Positions 27,310-36,727 of a stretch of 64,000 nt of DNA are shown here, piece by piece (position 1 is the first letter of the stretch; each line of letters starts with the position of its first letter). The DNA lies in the NCBI RefSeq assembly GCF_015291645.1, contig NZ_CP030055.1:2976001-3040000 (forward strand), read 5' to 3'. Under the pieces are notes generated by a model. The model was not told the DNA's origin and did no database searches. It saw nothing but the letters and a program-made list of their open reading frames with translations. The stretch comes from Bradyrhizobium sp. CCBAU 53340. Lineage in GTDB: Bacteria > Pseudomonadota > Alphaproteobacteria > Rhizobiales > Xanthobacteraceae. Position numbers and translations under genes: made by a program.

Positions 27310-28857
27310 TCAGGCGCGCTTCGGCGCGCCGGCGCCTAGCGAGACCATGTCGAGGCGGAACACCGAGCCGCGCGGATGCAGCGTGTAGCCTTCGACATAG
27401 GACCGCTGTGCAGCAAGAAGATCGAAGAATGCCGAGATCACCGAAGGGACCTCGGTGTTCATCATCTCCTGCGCCTTGCCATAGAGCGTGGCGCGTTTCG
27501 CTTCGTCGGTCTCGACCCGGGCCGCATTGATGACGCTGTCGAACTCGCTGTTGTTCCAGTGGGTTTCGTTCCAGGTCGCGTTGGACGTGTAGAGCAGGTT
27601 GAAGATCGCATCCGCCGTCGGCTGCATGTTGTAGAAGCCGACGTAGAAATTGCCCTTCTTCCAGACCTGGTCGAGATAGGTCGCGTGCGGCATCGTCTGC
27701 ACGTTGATGCGGAAGCCGGCCGCGGCCGCCATCTCGCGAATCGCGACGCCGAGCTGGGTGCGGGTGGCTGGCCTGTCGGAAGCGATCAGCGTCAGATCGA
27801 TGCCGTTGGGATAGCCTGCGTCGGTGAGAAGCTGCTTCGCCTTGGCGATGTCGGGCTTCTTCATCGGGATATTCTTGTAGAAGTGGTAGGCCGGGTTCAG
27901 CGGCGTGTCGTTGCCCGGCGTGCCGTAGCCCCCGGCGACGAAGCCGACGGTTGCCTCGCGATCGACTGCCAGTGCCAGCGCCTGGCGGACCCTGATATCG
28001 TTGAAGGGCTTCTGATCGCATCCGAGGTTGATATTGAGGAATTGGCCGGACGGCGTGCGCAGCGCCTTGACGCCGCTCGCCTTCACAAGTCGCTCATACT
28101 CGCCTGGCGTCGTCGTCAGGAGCAGGTCGATCTCGCCGGAGATCATCGCGGAGGCTTCGGCGGTGCGGTCCGGATAGACGAGCAATTCCACGCGGTCGAG
28201 GTATGGCCGCGTCGGGTCGTAATAGGCGGCGTTGCGTTCGACGACGATCTTTCGGTCGGGCTCATAAGAGACGAGCTTGAACGGCCCGGTGCCGTTCGCC
28301 GTGGTCGAGAGGCTGGCGAGATCGGACGCGATGACCTTCGCCGGAACGATGCGCGCGTTGAGATAGGTGAGAGCCACCGGCAGGTCGGCGTAGGCGCCGG
28401 TGAGCGTGAACTTGACCGTCAAGGGATCGATCGCTGCGACCTCCTTGATCGGACCGACATTGGTTCGGCCGGGGGATGCGGTCTTCGGATCGAGGATTGC
28501 GTTGATGGTGGCGACTACATCTTCCGAAGTCAGCGGCGAGCCGTCGTGGAACGTCACACCAGGGCGCAACTTGAAGGTCCATTCCGTGCGCGTCTCGTTC
28601 GGGTCCCAGGAGAGCGCGAGGTCCGGCTCGACGGTCATGTCCGGCTTCAACCGGGTCAGGTTGGAGTAGAGCAGCTCGGTGACGAGATACTCCGGATTGA
28701 CGCGTGCCAGCATCGGATGAATGACTGAGGCCGCCTGATCCAGCGACATCCGCAGCACGCCGCCGCGCTTGGGTGTATCGGCGATGGCGATCCGGGGAAG
28801 CGTGACGAGGCTTATGGCAGTCCCGGCAAGGAAGACGCGGCGGGTGACGGTCAGCAT
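27310..28857 (-). CDS. peptide-type ABC solute-binding protein
   Basis: A 515-residue family 5 (DppA/OppA) binding protein. The N-terminus carries VTRRVFLAG, a Tat-like pair followed by a hydrophobic core and a cleavage-like site at IAIADTP. The family signature region EYLVTELLYSNLTRLKPDM follows. It has a GC-rich hairpin (GGCGCGC/GCGCGCC) at its very end, 27313-27330, which may favour its expression over the permeases downstream. It delivers a peptide-like or N-acyl amino acid solute. Confidence 0.88.
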   Translation of the reverse strand: MLTVTRRVFLAGTAISLVTLPRIAIADTPKRGGVLRMSLDQAASVIHPMLARVNPEYLVTELLYSNLTRLKPDMTVEPDLALSWDPNETRTEWTFKLRPGVTFHDGSPLTSEDVVATINAILDPKTASPGRTNVGPIKEVAAIDPLTVKFTLTGAYADLPVALTYLNARIVPAKVIASDLASLSTTANGTGPFKLVSYEPDRKIVVERNAAYYDPTRPYLDRVELLVYPDRTAEASAMISGEIDLLLTTTPGEYERLVKASGVKALRTPSGQFLNINLGCDQKPFNDIRVRQALALAVDREATVGFVAGGYGTPGNDTPLNPAYHFYKNIPMKKPDIAKAKQLLTDAGYPNGIDLTLIASDRPATRTQLGVAIREMAAAAGFRINVQTMPHATYLDQVWKKGNFYVGFYNMQPTADAIFNLLYTSNATWNETHWNNSEFDSVINAARVETDEAKRATLYGKAQEMMNTEVPSVISAFFDLLAAQRSYVEGYTLHPRGSVFRLDMVSLGAGAPKRA

Positions 28858-28874
28858 AGGGGTAGGCTCCTGAG

Positions 28875-30182
28875 TTAGCGAATGGCGGTTGCTTCAGGCG
28901 AAAGGTCGGGCCGGAATTCGGCGGACAGATAGGCAAGGACTGACTTCGCGAGCGCGACGATGTCGGTGAGCGTGGTGAATTCGCCGGGCGCGTGGATACG
29001 GCTGTCCGAGCGGCCGAGGCCAGTCAAAAGGATCTCCTGCATGCCGGTGGCTTGCACCCAGCCAAAATCGGAGCAGCTCGTGGCGCCCCATTTGGCGAAT
29101 TCGTCGGGCGCGTAACCGAACCCGGCCGACAGCGCTTCCTGCCAGCGCGGCCAATGAGGGCCCGTCGGATCCGACGTCGGCGTCAAATGACCGGTAAGAG
29201 CGATCTCGATTTCGGCCTCCGGCACGGCCTTGCGGATCGTATTCTCGATTTCGCCGCGCGCTGCCACGAAATCCTCCTCCGGAGCGTAACGGCGGGAGAC
29301 GAGGATCTCGAATTGCGAGGGAATCTGCCCGCCGCATTGGCCGCCATGCGCGGCGGAGATGTCGAGCTGTGCGGCGAGCGGGCCCCTTGCGCCTGGCGCG
29401 GCGGGCAGGGCAGAGATGCGCTTTGCAATCTCCGGTTTGAGCGCGGCGAGCGCATTGAGGATCGGCAATGCGGCCTCGATGGCATTGGCGCCGGTTCCGG
29501 CAAGCGCGGCCTCGCTCGCATGCACTGTGCGACCATGAACCCTCACCAGCAGCGTGAACAGACCGAAGCACCCGGCCCAGATCCGCGGCGCTGCAACGCC
29601 ATTGAAATTGAGGATGTGACCTTCGAGCAAGCCCTGCTCGGCGAGATAGCGTATGCCGGGATAGAGCCCGCCTTCCTCATCGGTGCAAAACAGCAGCATC
29701 GGATCATAGCCGAGCGGCAGGCCAATCCTGTCGGCCGCGCGCAGCGCCAGCAGCACAGCGGCGATGGTACCCTTCATGTCGGCGGCGCCAAGGCCGATCA
29801 GACGATGGCTATCGCGCGTCAGTCGCAGTGGATCGGTTGCCCAGCCCGGCGAGGCCGGCACAGTATCGACGTGGAAATACAAGCCAAGCGCCGGTTTGCC
29901 GGAGCGGCGGCGTGCAATGAGATTGGTGCGCGTGCCGTGCGCCGGGCCGCCGGCGACGCGCCACAAGTGCTCCGGCACGTCGACGCGCCGGCGTTCCATG
30001 CCGAGCGTTGCGAGTACGCCGTCCATGAGCTCGACAAACGCATCGTATCCCGCGCCGGGGGGAAAGCTCGTATCCACCGCAATCATCCGCGCGAGATCGT
30101 CGACCGCACTTTCAGCGCTGCGTTCGATCTCGGCGAAGCTGTCGGCCAGCGTCGGCCCGGGCTTTGATGGAGACAAAATCAT
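28875..30182 (-). CDS. M20-family metallohydrolase (ArgE/DapE type)
   Basis: A 435-residue zinc-dependent hydrolase with all usual metal motifs: YFHVDTVPA, GLGAADMKGT, CTDEEGG and a C-terminal RIHAPGEF. It is first in the - strand operon, 17 bases before the binding protein gene. It would hydrolyse an amide or peptide bond, perhaps N-acyl amino acids brought in by the importer. Contrast with the other M20 gene of this operon, which has lost several of these residues. No strong ribosome site precedes the ATG. Confidence 0.85.
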   Translation of the reverse strand: MILSPSKPGPTLADSFAEIERSAESAVDDLARMIAVDTSFPPGAGYDAFVELMDGVLATLGMERRRVDVPEHLWRVAGGPAHGTRTNLIARRRSGKPALGLYFHVDTVPASPGWATDPLRLTRDSHRLIGLGAADMKGTIAAVLLALRAADRIGLPLGYDPMLLFCTDEEGGLYPGIRYLAEQGLLEGHILNFNGVAAPRIWAGCFGLFTLLVRVHGRTVHASEAALAGTGANAIEAALPILNALAALKPEIAKRISALPAAPGARGPLAAQLDISAAHGGQCGGQIPSQFEILVSRRYAPEEDFVAARGEIENTIRKAVPEAEIEIALTGHLTPTSDPTGPHWPRWQEALSAGFGYAPDEFAKWGATSCSDFGWVQATGMQEILLTGLGRSDSRIHAPGEFTTLTDIVALAKSVLAYLSAEFRPDLSPEATAIR

Positions 30183-30195
30183 TTGCTTTTGGCGA

Positions 30196-30216
30196 TTTCT
30201 ATATTCTATATAGAAA
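30196..30216. promoter_or_regulatory. perfect palindromic operator
   Basis: Two perfect 9-base half-sites, TTTCTATAT and ATATAGAAA, flank a TCT spacer in the divergent gap between the M20 gene and the GntR gene. It is very A+T-rich in a GC-rich region. It is the obvious binding site for the adjacent UTRA-type GntR regulator, controlling both directions. Confidence 0.75.
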
Positions 30217-30263
30217 TAAACGATGGGCGCCGATTGCTGTCAATTCCAAAGAATGAGGCACAT

Positions 30264-31022
30264 GTGACCGGCAAACAGGCAAAGGCAGCGACCCTCCCCT
30301 CGAGCCTGCCGGTTCCGCTGTACGAGCACGTCAAGCGGCAGATCGCCGAGGCGATCCTCGTCGGCGAGCTTTCCCCTGGTACTGTCTTGCCGGGCGAGGT
30401 TGCACTTGCGGCGCGATATGGAGTTGCGGTCGGTACCATTCGCCGCGCCTTGGCCGACCTGACGGCTGATGGCATGCTGGCGCGGCGGCGCAAGACCGGA
30501 ACGGTCGTAACCGGACGCGCACCGCAGCACAGTCTTCGCTTCTTCTTTCAGTATTTCCGGCTGCATGGCGAGGACGGCACCTTGCAGCATTCCGCGCCCG
30601 AGGTTCTGTCGGTGCAGATTGGACCTGCCGACGTTGAAGAGGCTGCGCTCTTCGCCGAGCCCGTTGGTGAGCCGCTGATCCGTCTACATCGCATCCGGCG
30701 CATCCGCAGAGCACCCGTGATGCATTCGCGGATCCGCCTGGTCGCACGCCGCGTCCCCGATTTCCCTGACGTGCCGGCCCGAGTGCCCGCGCTTCTCTAT
30801 CTCCATCTGCTCGACGTCTACGGCATTCGAATTGCGGCGGTACGTGAAAAGCTGCTTGCAGAGCTCGCCGACAAGGACGACCGTCGCCTGCTCGCGCTCC
30901 CTTCCCCCAACGCCGTCCTCGTGATCCGGGAGGAAGCCTACGACCAGACGGGCGTGTTGACGCTGCTCAGCGAGCACCGCGCCACGACCAAACGACATCA
31001 CTATGTCAACGAGATCAGCTGA
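30264..31022 (+). CDS. GntR-family regulator, HutC/UTRA type
   Basis: A 252-residue repressor. The winged helix-turn-helix (YEHVKRQIAEAIL to GTIRRALADLTADGML) occupies about residues 15-80, followed by a UTRA ligand domain. GTG 30264 with GAGG upstream is the best start; the longer frame would read through the palindrome. It is divergent from the peptide importer operon and most likely senses a product of that system. Confidence 0.85.
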   Translation: MTGKQAKAATLPSSLPVPLYEHVKRQIAEAILVGELSPGTVLPGEVALAARYGVAVGTIRRALADLTADGMLARRRKTGTVVTGRAPQHSLRFFFQYFRLHGEDGTLQHSAPEVLSVQIGPADVEEAALFAEPVGEPLIRLHRIRRIRRAPVMHSRIRLVARRVPDFPDVPARVPALLYLHLLDVYGIRIAAVREKLLAELADKDDRRLLALPSPNAVLVIREEAYDQTGVLTLLSEHRATTKRHHYVNEIS

Positions 31023-31841
31023 GAGAGGGTGTTTCTTACAGCCAAGAGGCCACGATGAGGATCGCGATCAGACCGTAACCGGCTGCCCACTATCCTTCAG
31101 GCCAGGGCCTGAAATAGCAATTTGAGATGGTTGCGAGGCGGCGCTTTGAACCTGCAATCGCAGCTGAGCGGCTTCAGGGGACTCGGTCCATCCAGCCCCG
31201 CGATCGCGGGTCCGAATATTGCGATAGCTTTCGAATTTTGGCGACAGCTTCGCCCGACCGATAGCCCGAGGTCTTTCAACTCTCGCATGTATGAGCGTAA
31301 AGCTCCGCTCGCTGTAAACAAGCTTCGAACTTTGACCCCCTCGGCTTCCAACATTGAACCCGCACGAGATGAGCGTTCCGGTGATGATTCAAGCAATTGG
31401 GCGGTGTTGAGCGGGATCAACCCTCGGCACCGTTCACGGGTCAAACTGTAGCCGAATAACGCTTAATGGCGCGCCCAACACGAGTTCGAACGTGTGACGT
31501 TTGCCTTCGGAGGGTAGGCGTTTCGTTTGGCGTTTAACTCTGACTGCGGCCCGTAATCCGAGGCGGGTGGAATCTGACCAGAGGCCCCGTGTCTACCGGA
31601 AATGCGCGCCTTCGAGTTTCCGCGATGGAAGTCGCCTTGACCCGACGGGTAGCCGCAGGGCTTCAATATTCCTTCGCACGAGCGTAGAGCTGCGCTGGTG
31701 CTCGTTCTCACGAACTCTATGCGCAACTCTGGATGAGATATCGTAGGTTCGGCTGGTGTGGTGAGCAGCCCGAGACATAGGTGACAGAACGTACCGGAGA
31801 CATGGATTACACTTTCCGCTTTTTTTCTGCGGGAGGTGTCG
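31023..31841. other. gene-free stretch with mobile-element debris
   Basis: No convincing gene is present. The stretch contains inverted-repeat relic B (31322-31450). Its right end, from about 31760, resembles the left flank of IS481-type elements, leading into the transposase relic at 31842. A short tRNA-like motif near 31128 on the - strand is too degenerate to call. Confidence 0.5.
31322..31450. mobile_element. inverted-repeat relic B, related to relic A
   Basis: The left side GAACTTTGACCCCCTCGGC and the following bases match relic A at 22541-22576 with only a few differences, and the right side ends in CGGGTCAAAC. The ends are inverted relative to each other. It is about the same size as relic A and likewise carries no gene. 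Confidence 0.5.
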
Positions 31842-32121
31842 ATGCCGTGGAGAGCTCGTTCGGTCATGGAAGAACGCCTTCGCTTTGTCGCCCGGCTTCA
31901 GGATGGAGAGGCCATGTCCGAGGTCTGTCGCCAGTTCGGCATATCGCGCAAGACCGGCTACAAGATCTTCGTTCGGTACAAGGAGCATGGTCTCGAGGCG
32001 CTGTGTGATCGCTCCCGGCGGCCGGTCCTACCCCAATCAGCTGCCTAGCCAGATCGAGACCCTGATCGTTCACTTCAAGGCCGCGCGCCTGTTGCAACCG
32101 GAAGCGCCGGTTCCGGGGTAG
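31842..32121 (+). pseudogene. truncated, frameshifted IS481-type transposase
   Basis: ATG 31842 follows a good GGGAGG site and begins MPWRARSVMEERLRF, the helix-turn-helix N-terminus of IS481-family transposases. After SRRPV at about 32025 the frame is lost; the expected continuation NQLPSQIETLIVHFKA is found in another frame up to about 32085. The DDE catalytic domain is missing altogether, so the element is dead. Confidence 0.8.
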
Positions 32122-32370
32122 ACCGCCTGAATGCGCTTGAATCGGTACTGGCCGAAGACTTGGATTGCTTCCTCAGCGTAGGAGAGGTGCACCGCAATGA
32201 CCGGTCGCCGTTGATCCCGCTGTGGCTCGCCGTTCCGGTGGATGACGGTCCAAGCCGGCGACGGCCTTCGTGAGCGGTCGGTGACAGGCCACGATTTGCG
32301 CCCCGCCGACGCGAGTCCATGCGATGTCGCCGCGTAGGAGATGATCGCGTACTGCAGCCGATGCGACCAA
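32122..32370. other. gene-free stretch
   Basis: Nothing recognisable separates the transposase relic from the end of the second importer operon. Open frames on the - strand here have no identifiable domain and are probably debris from the same insertion event. Confidence 0.4.
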
Positions 32371-33345
32371 TCAGTTCTCAGGATGATGACAGGCGACACC
32401 CGCAGCACCATTAGTCCGCCATTCCGGATACGCAGTGCGGCACAGGTCGGACGCGCGCGGACAACGAGGGTGGAAGTGACATCCTGCTGGCGGATTGGCG
32501 GCTGACGGAATTTCGCCAACGATGCGTGGCATCTGGCCTCTTATCTTCGGATCGGGGATCGGCGAAGCATCGCGCAGCACGCGCGTATAGGGATGGCGTG
32601 GTGCGCCGAACACGCGGGCCACCGGACCGCTCTCGACGATGCGTCCGAGATACATGACCGCGACACGCGAGCAGAACCACCTGATAACACCGAGATCGTG
32701 ACTGACGAACACGAAGGTCAGGCCGCGCCGAGCCTGCAGGTCCTTTAACAACAGGAGCACCTGGGCCTGAACGGAGACGTCCAGTGCGGAGACCGGCTCG
32801 TCGGCAACGATCAGTTCGGGTTCGACAGACAGAGCACGCGCGATCCCGACCCGCTGCCTCTGGCCGCCCGAAAATTCGTGCGGGTAGCGGTCGTAGGCGG
32901 ACGGCGGCAGGCCTACCTCCTCCAGCAATGCGATTGCCCGTTCGCGCGCGGCTCGACCGCGGGCGAGGCCGTGCACGCCCAGCGGCTCTGTCAAGCTCTG
33001 GCCGATCGTACGCCGCGGATTGAGTGACGAATATGGATCCTGGAAGACGATCTGCATGCGTCGGCGCAGCCGCTGTAGCGTCGATCCATGGGCGGTGGTC
33101 ACATCGATGTCTGAGAAACGAACACGGCCGGCATCCGGCGGAATCAGACGCAGCACGGTGCGCGCCGCCGTAGACTTGCCGCAGCCGGACTCGCCGACGA
33201 GGCCGAACGCCTCGCCGCGTGCCACCACGAAGCTGACGCCATCGACGGCGCGGACCGTCGTAGTGACCGGGCGGGGGAAACCCTTGGTGACCGTGAAATG
33301 CTTGGCGAGGTCGTGGACCTCGAGCAGGGCCTGGGACGAGGTCAT
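32371..33345 (-). CDS. oligopeptide-type ABC ATPase (OppF/DppF-like)
   Basis: A 324-residue ATPase. Walker A GESGCGKSTAART, signature FSGGQRQRVGIARAL, Walker B LIVADEPVSALDV and the C-terminal oligopeptide-type cysteine region (GCHFHPRCP...C) are all visible, the latter being the probable iron-sulfur or zinc site of this family. It is last in a nine-gene - strand operon, overlapping the preceding gene by ATGA. Its partner ATPase is the first gene of the operon. Confidence 0.9.
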   Translation of the reverse strand: MTSSQALLEVHDLAKHFTVTKGFPRPVTTTVRAVDGVSFVVARGEAFGLVGESGCGKSTAARTVLRLIPPDAGRVRFSDIDVTTAHGSTLQRLRRRMQIVFQDPYSSLNPRRTIGQSLTEPLGVHGLARGRAARERAIALLEEVGLPPSAYDRYPHEFSGGQRQRVGIARALSVEPELIVADEPVSALDVSVQAQVLLLLKDLQARRGLTFVFVSHDLGVIRWFCSRVAVMYLGRIVESGPVARVFGAPRHPYTRVLRDASPIPDPKIRGQMPRIVGEIPSAANPPAGCHFHPRCPRASDLCRTAYPEWRTNGAAGVACHHPEN

Positions 33346-34211
33346 TGGGCGTTCGCCTTCGGATCGGTCACATCATAAAGGCCGTCGCCGACGAGGTTCA
33401 GCCCCAGGACCAGTGCAAGAATTGCCAGGCCTGGCCATATGCACAGCCATGCCGAATCAAGAATGTTCTCGAATCCATCCCGCATCATGCCACCCCAGGT
33501 CGGCGTCGGCGGCTTGACGCCGAGCCCGATGAAGGAGAGCGAGGCTTCGGTGCGGACTGCGGTGGCCATCCAGAGCGTGCCCATGACCATGAGATCGTTG
33601 ACGATGTTGGGCAGCACATGCACGAGCAGAATGCGCACATGCGAGAAGCCGAGCGCGCGTCCGGCCTCGATAAAGGCGCGCTCCTTGAGCACCAGAACGG
33701 GTGCTCGCGCAATGCGCGCAAACGGAGCTATCGCGGTCAGCGCAATCGCAATGACGAGATTGGTGACGCTCGAGCCGAGCAGGGCCACCATGATCATGCC
33801 GAGAATCAGGCTTGGAAACGACAGCAGGACGTCCATGACCTGCATGGTGAAGAGATCGAACCGGCCGCCAATGTAGCCGCTGACCATACCGATCGCCCCG
33901 CCGATGATGACGGCGGCTGCAATGGAAAGAAACGACACCAGCAGAGACACTCGCGCCCCCCAAAGCAGCCGCGACAGCACGTCACGGCCGAATTGGTCGG
34001 TGCCGAGCAGATATTCGGAACCGGGTCCCGCTAGGCGATCCAGAATGTTCTGTTCGAGGGGATCGCGTGGAGCAAGCCACGGAGCCAGCAACGCGCCGGC
34101 CACGACGATCGTGCAGAGGACAATGCCCGCGACTGTCGTGGGATCGGTCAAGAGCCGTCCGGCCATCGTACGCCAGGACGAGCGTGGTGCGGAAAGGACC
34201 ACATCCGTCAT
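33342..34211 (-). CDS. oligopeptide-type ABC permease (DppC-like)
   Basis: A 289-residue permease. The GTDQFGRDVLSRLLWGARVS loop and coupling loop EAGRALGFSHVRILLVHVLPN are diagnostic for the OppC/DppC family. Start and stop are both ATGA overlaps with neighbours. It forms the channel with the next-upstream DppB-like product. Confidence 0.9.
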   Translation of the reverse strand: MTDVVLSAPRSSWRTMAGRLLTDPTTVAGIVLCTIVVAGALLAPWLAPRDPLEQNILDRLAGPGSEYLLGTDQFGRDVLSRLLWGARVSLLVSFLSIAAAVIIGGAIGMVSGYIGGRFDLFTMQVMDVLLSFPSLILGMIMVALLGSSVTNLVIAIALTAIAPFARIARAPVLVLKERAFIEAGRALGFSHVRILLVHVLPNIVNDLMVMGTLWMATAVRTEASLSFIGLGVKPPTPTWGGMMRDGFENILDSAWLCIWPGLAILALVLGLNLVGDGLYDVTDPKANAQ

Positions 34212-35146
34212 TGCTTGACCCTTGGATCGATGAAGCCATAGCTGATGTCGGTGACGAGGTTCACGACGACGATCAGGAAACAGTAGATCACCATCATGCC
34301 TTGCAACATGGTGTAGTCGCGCTGGGTTAGCGCGCTGACGATCACCTTGCCGAGGCCGGGCCGGTTGAAGACGATTTCGGTGAGCACGGAATTCCCGATG
34401 AGGATGCCGACATAGAGGCCGACGACGGTGACCACCGGAATCAAGGCATTGGAGAACCCGTGGCGCCAGATGATGGCGCGCCGTGGTACGCCCTTGGCAC
34501 GCGCGGTGCGGATGTAGTCCTCCCCAAGGACCTGCAGCATCGAGCTGCGCGTCACGCGTACGACATAGGCTGCCATCACGATGCCGAGGGTCATCGCGGG
34601 CAGGACGAGCTTATGCAGGCCGTCGATCCAGTCGCCGGCGCGTGGATTGCCGATCACAGGAAAGAGGTGCAGTTGCAACGCGAACACGATAAGCAGGAAA
34701 ATTCCCGAAACGAAGACCGGGAAAGACAGCCCGAGCAGTGAAAACAGGCGCGTCAGCACGTCGATCGCGCCGTTGCGGTGTAGCGCTGCCCCGATGCCGG
34801 CGGGAATGCCGATCAAGCAGCCAATCGCCATGGCCGCCAGCGTCAACACGATGGTGTGCGGCAATGCTTCGGCAATTTCGGTCCAGACCGGACGGTGCGT
34901 GACCATGCTGGTGCCGAGATCGCCGAGCAAGGCATGGCCGAGGAAGTCGAAATATTGCGCGCCGATCCAGCGATCGAGGCCGAGTTCGGCGCGCAATGCT
35001 GCGAGGGCGTCCGGAGTCGCCCGATCGCCGAGGATTGCGATCGCGGGATCGCCTGGGACCACGCGCACCAGCAGAAAGACGAGTGTCAATACCGCGAGCA
35101 GCGTTGGTATAGAGGCCAGCAGCCTGCGGATGATGAAGCCAATCAC
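34208..35146 (-). CDS. oligopeptide-type ABC permease (DppB-like)
   Basis: A 312-residue DppB/OppB-family permease opening with GFIIRRLLASIPTLLAVLTL and carrying the coupling loop YIRTARAKGVPRRAIIWRHG. It starts at GTG 35146, 30 bases after the binding protein gene, the only real gap inside the operon. It overlaps the next gene by ATGA. Confidence 0.9.
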   Translation of the reverse strand: MIGFIIRRLLASIPTLLAVLTLVFLLVRVVPGDPAIAILGDRATPDALAALRAELGLDRWIGAQYFDFLGHALLGDLGTSMVTHRPVWTEIAEALPHTIVLTLAAMAIGCLIGIPAGIGAALHRNGAIDVLTRLFSLLGLSFPVFVSGIFLLIVFALQLHLFPVIGNPRAGDWIDGLHKLVLPAMTLGIVMAAYVVRVTRSSMLQVLGEDYIRTARAKGVPRRAIIWRHGFSNALIPVVTVVGLYVGILIGNSVLTEIVFNRPGLGKVIVSALTQRDYTMLQGMMVIYCFLIVVVNLVTDISYGFIDPRVKQ

Positions 35147-35176
35147 CGGGCGATCCTGTGGCTGATCCTGCCTAAC

Positions 35177-36727
35177 TCACTTGAAGTGCGTGGCTTCGGT
35201 CAAGAGCGGACCGAGCGACAGTGACGCCTTCAAGTCGTAGCCAAAGTCGAGGTCGGTGCGATGCGCCCAGATCTGCAGACCCTCGGCCAGCGGAACGGCG
35301 CAGACGGCTGCGATGATCTTTTTCTGGGCCTCGACCCAGAGGGCAACCTGCTTTTCGGTGTCGGGCTCGGTCTTGGCGGCGTCGATCTCCTTGTCCGCCA
35401 CGTCGCAATGGCTGAAATTGGTGACCGCCGTTGGCTTGCCGACGATGCTCGCCGAGTGGAAGAACTGGGTCAAGTAGATGTCCGCTATCGGGAATCGCGC
35501 CGCCGCATAATAGACGATCGGGCTCAGATCCTTGCGGATCTGCTGGTGGAACGTGGCATGATCGACCACCTCGATATCGAGATTGATGCCTGCCTTCTTC
35601 AGCTGCGCCTGCACGACCTGCATGCTGCCCAGCATCTGCGGCAGCTGGGTGTGGATCACCTTGATCGTCACGCCGTCGGGATAGCCCGCCTCCTTGAGCA
35701 GAGCCTTCGCCTTGGCGATGTCGGTGCTGACGAGACCGACGTCCTTCGAAAATCCGAGATAGCCGGCCGGAATGACGCTCTGGCCCGGCCGCGCCGTGTC
35801 GGCCCCCTGCCACTTCACGAGTTCCGGCCGGTTGACGGCGTAGGCAATCGCCTGTCGCACGCGGATGTCGTCGAGCGGCTTCGCTGTGACGTTGAGATTG
35901 AGATTGGCGAGTTCGCCAGGTTCGAAGACGTCGACGGCCGAATTCGGTAACGCGCGGATGCGGTTTATCCAGGCCTGATCCTGCTTGCCGTAGATGAGAT
36001 CAATTTCGCCGTTCTGGAAGGCAAGGTCCCGCGAGGAGTCTGAGGGAATGTAGCGATAGCTCACGTGCTGCAGTTGCGGCTTACCGCGGAAATAACCGTC
36101 GAAGGCTGCGAGTTCGAGCGACTGGTTCGGCGTGTCGGAAACGAAGGCGAAGGGCCCCGTGCCGACCGGATTGCGCGTGTAGTCCGCGCCATATTTCTCG
36201 ACCGCCTTGCGGCTGACGATGTAGCCGCCGGAATAGTTTGTGAGCAGCCCCAGCAGGCTCGGCACCTGCCGCGCCAGCACGATGTGGACCGTGTAGGGAT
36301 CGGTCGCCTCGATGGTCTTGAAAGCGGCGAAGTCGGCGGAGAAGGCCGAGGTCTTGGCATCGCTGGCTCGCTTGAGGCTGAAGACGACGTCATCGGCCGT
36401 CAACTCGCCGAATTCGCCGTGAAACTTGACGCCGTGACGCAGATGGAACGTCCAGTCGAGCTTGTCGGCGCTTGCTTCCCATTTCTCGGCGAGATCCGGC
36501 TCGATCTGTGTGGGATCCATCGTCCCCGGCTTGAAGCGCGCGAGGCCACTATACATCCAGGCAACCACGGTGCGGTCGATTGTGCTGACCGCGCGGTGAG
36601 GATCGAGCTGGCCGACGTCTTGTGCAGCCATGCCGATTTTCAGATCGGTCTTCGGTGCCGCCGAAGTAGGCACCGAAACGATTGTGGCGGCCGCGAGCGC
36701 TGCACTAAGCGTGATGCGAAGCTTCAT
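35177..36727 (-). CDS. oligopeptide-type ABC solute-binding protein
   Basis: A 516-residue family 5 binding protein with a normal Sec signal (MKLRITLSAALAAATIVSV then TSAAP). ATG 36727 has AGGGACAG before it; this start lies inside the end of the upstream oxidoreductase gene, a 23-base overlap. Given the enzymes in the operon, it probably carries an amino acid derivative, opine or imino acid rather than long peptides. Confidence 0.88.
   Translation of the reverse strand: MKLRITLSAALAAATIVSVPTSAAPKTDLKIGMAAQDVGQLDPHRAVSTIDRTVVAWMYSGLARFKPGTMDPTQIEPDLAEKWEASADKLDWTFHLRHGVKFHGEFGELTADDVVFSLKRASDAKTSAFSADFAAFKTIEATDPYTVHIVLARQVPSLLGLLTNYSGGYIVSRKAVEKYGADYTRNPVGTGPFAFVSDTPNQSLELAAFDGYFRGKPQLQHVSYRYIPSDSSRDLAFQNGEIDLIYGKQDQAWINRIRALPNSAVDVFEPGELANLNLNVTAKPLDDIRVRQAIAYAVNRPELVKWQGADTARPGQSVIPAGYLGFSKDVGLVSTDIAKAKALLKEAGYPDGVTIKVIHTQLPQMLGSMQVVQAQLKKAGINLDIEVVDHATFHQQIRKDLSPIVYYAAARFPIADIYLTQFFHSASIVGKPTAVTNFSHCDVADKEIDAAKTEPDTEKQVALWVEAQKKIIAAVCAVPLAEGLQIWAHRTDLDFGYDLKASLSLGPLLTEATHFK

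Noticed and set aside
31097..31200. A tRNA-like 3' end on the - strand (TGGTTGCG... and TTTGAACCTGC pattern on +)
   Set aside because: It resembles the complement of a tRNA acceptor/T arm for about 25 bases, but the anticodon arm and pairing cannot be built, so it is not called as a tRNA or attachment site.
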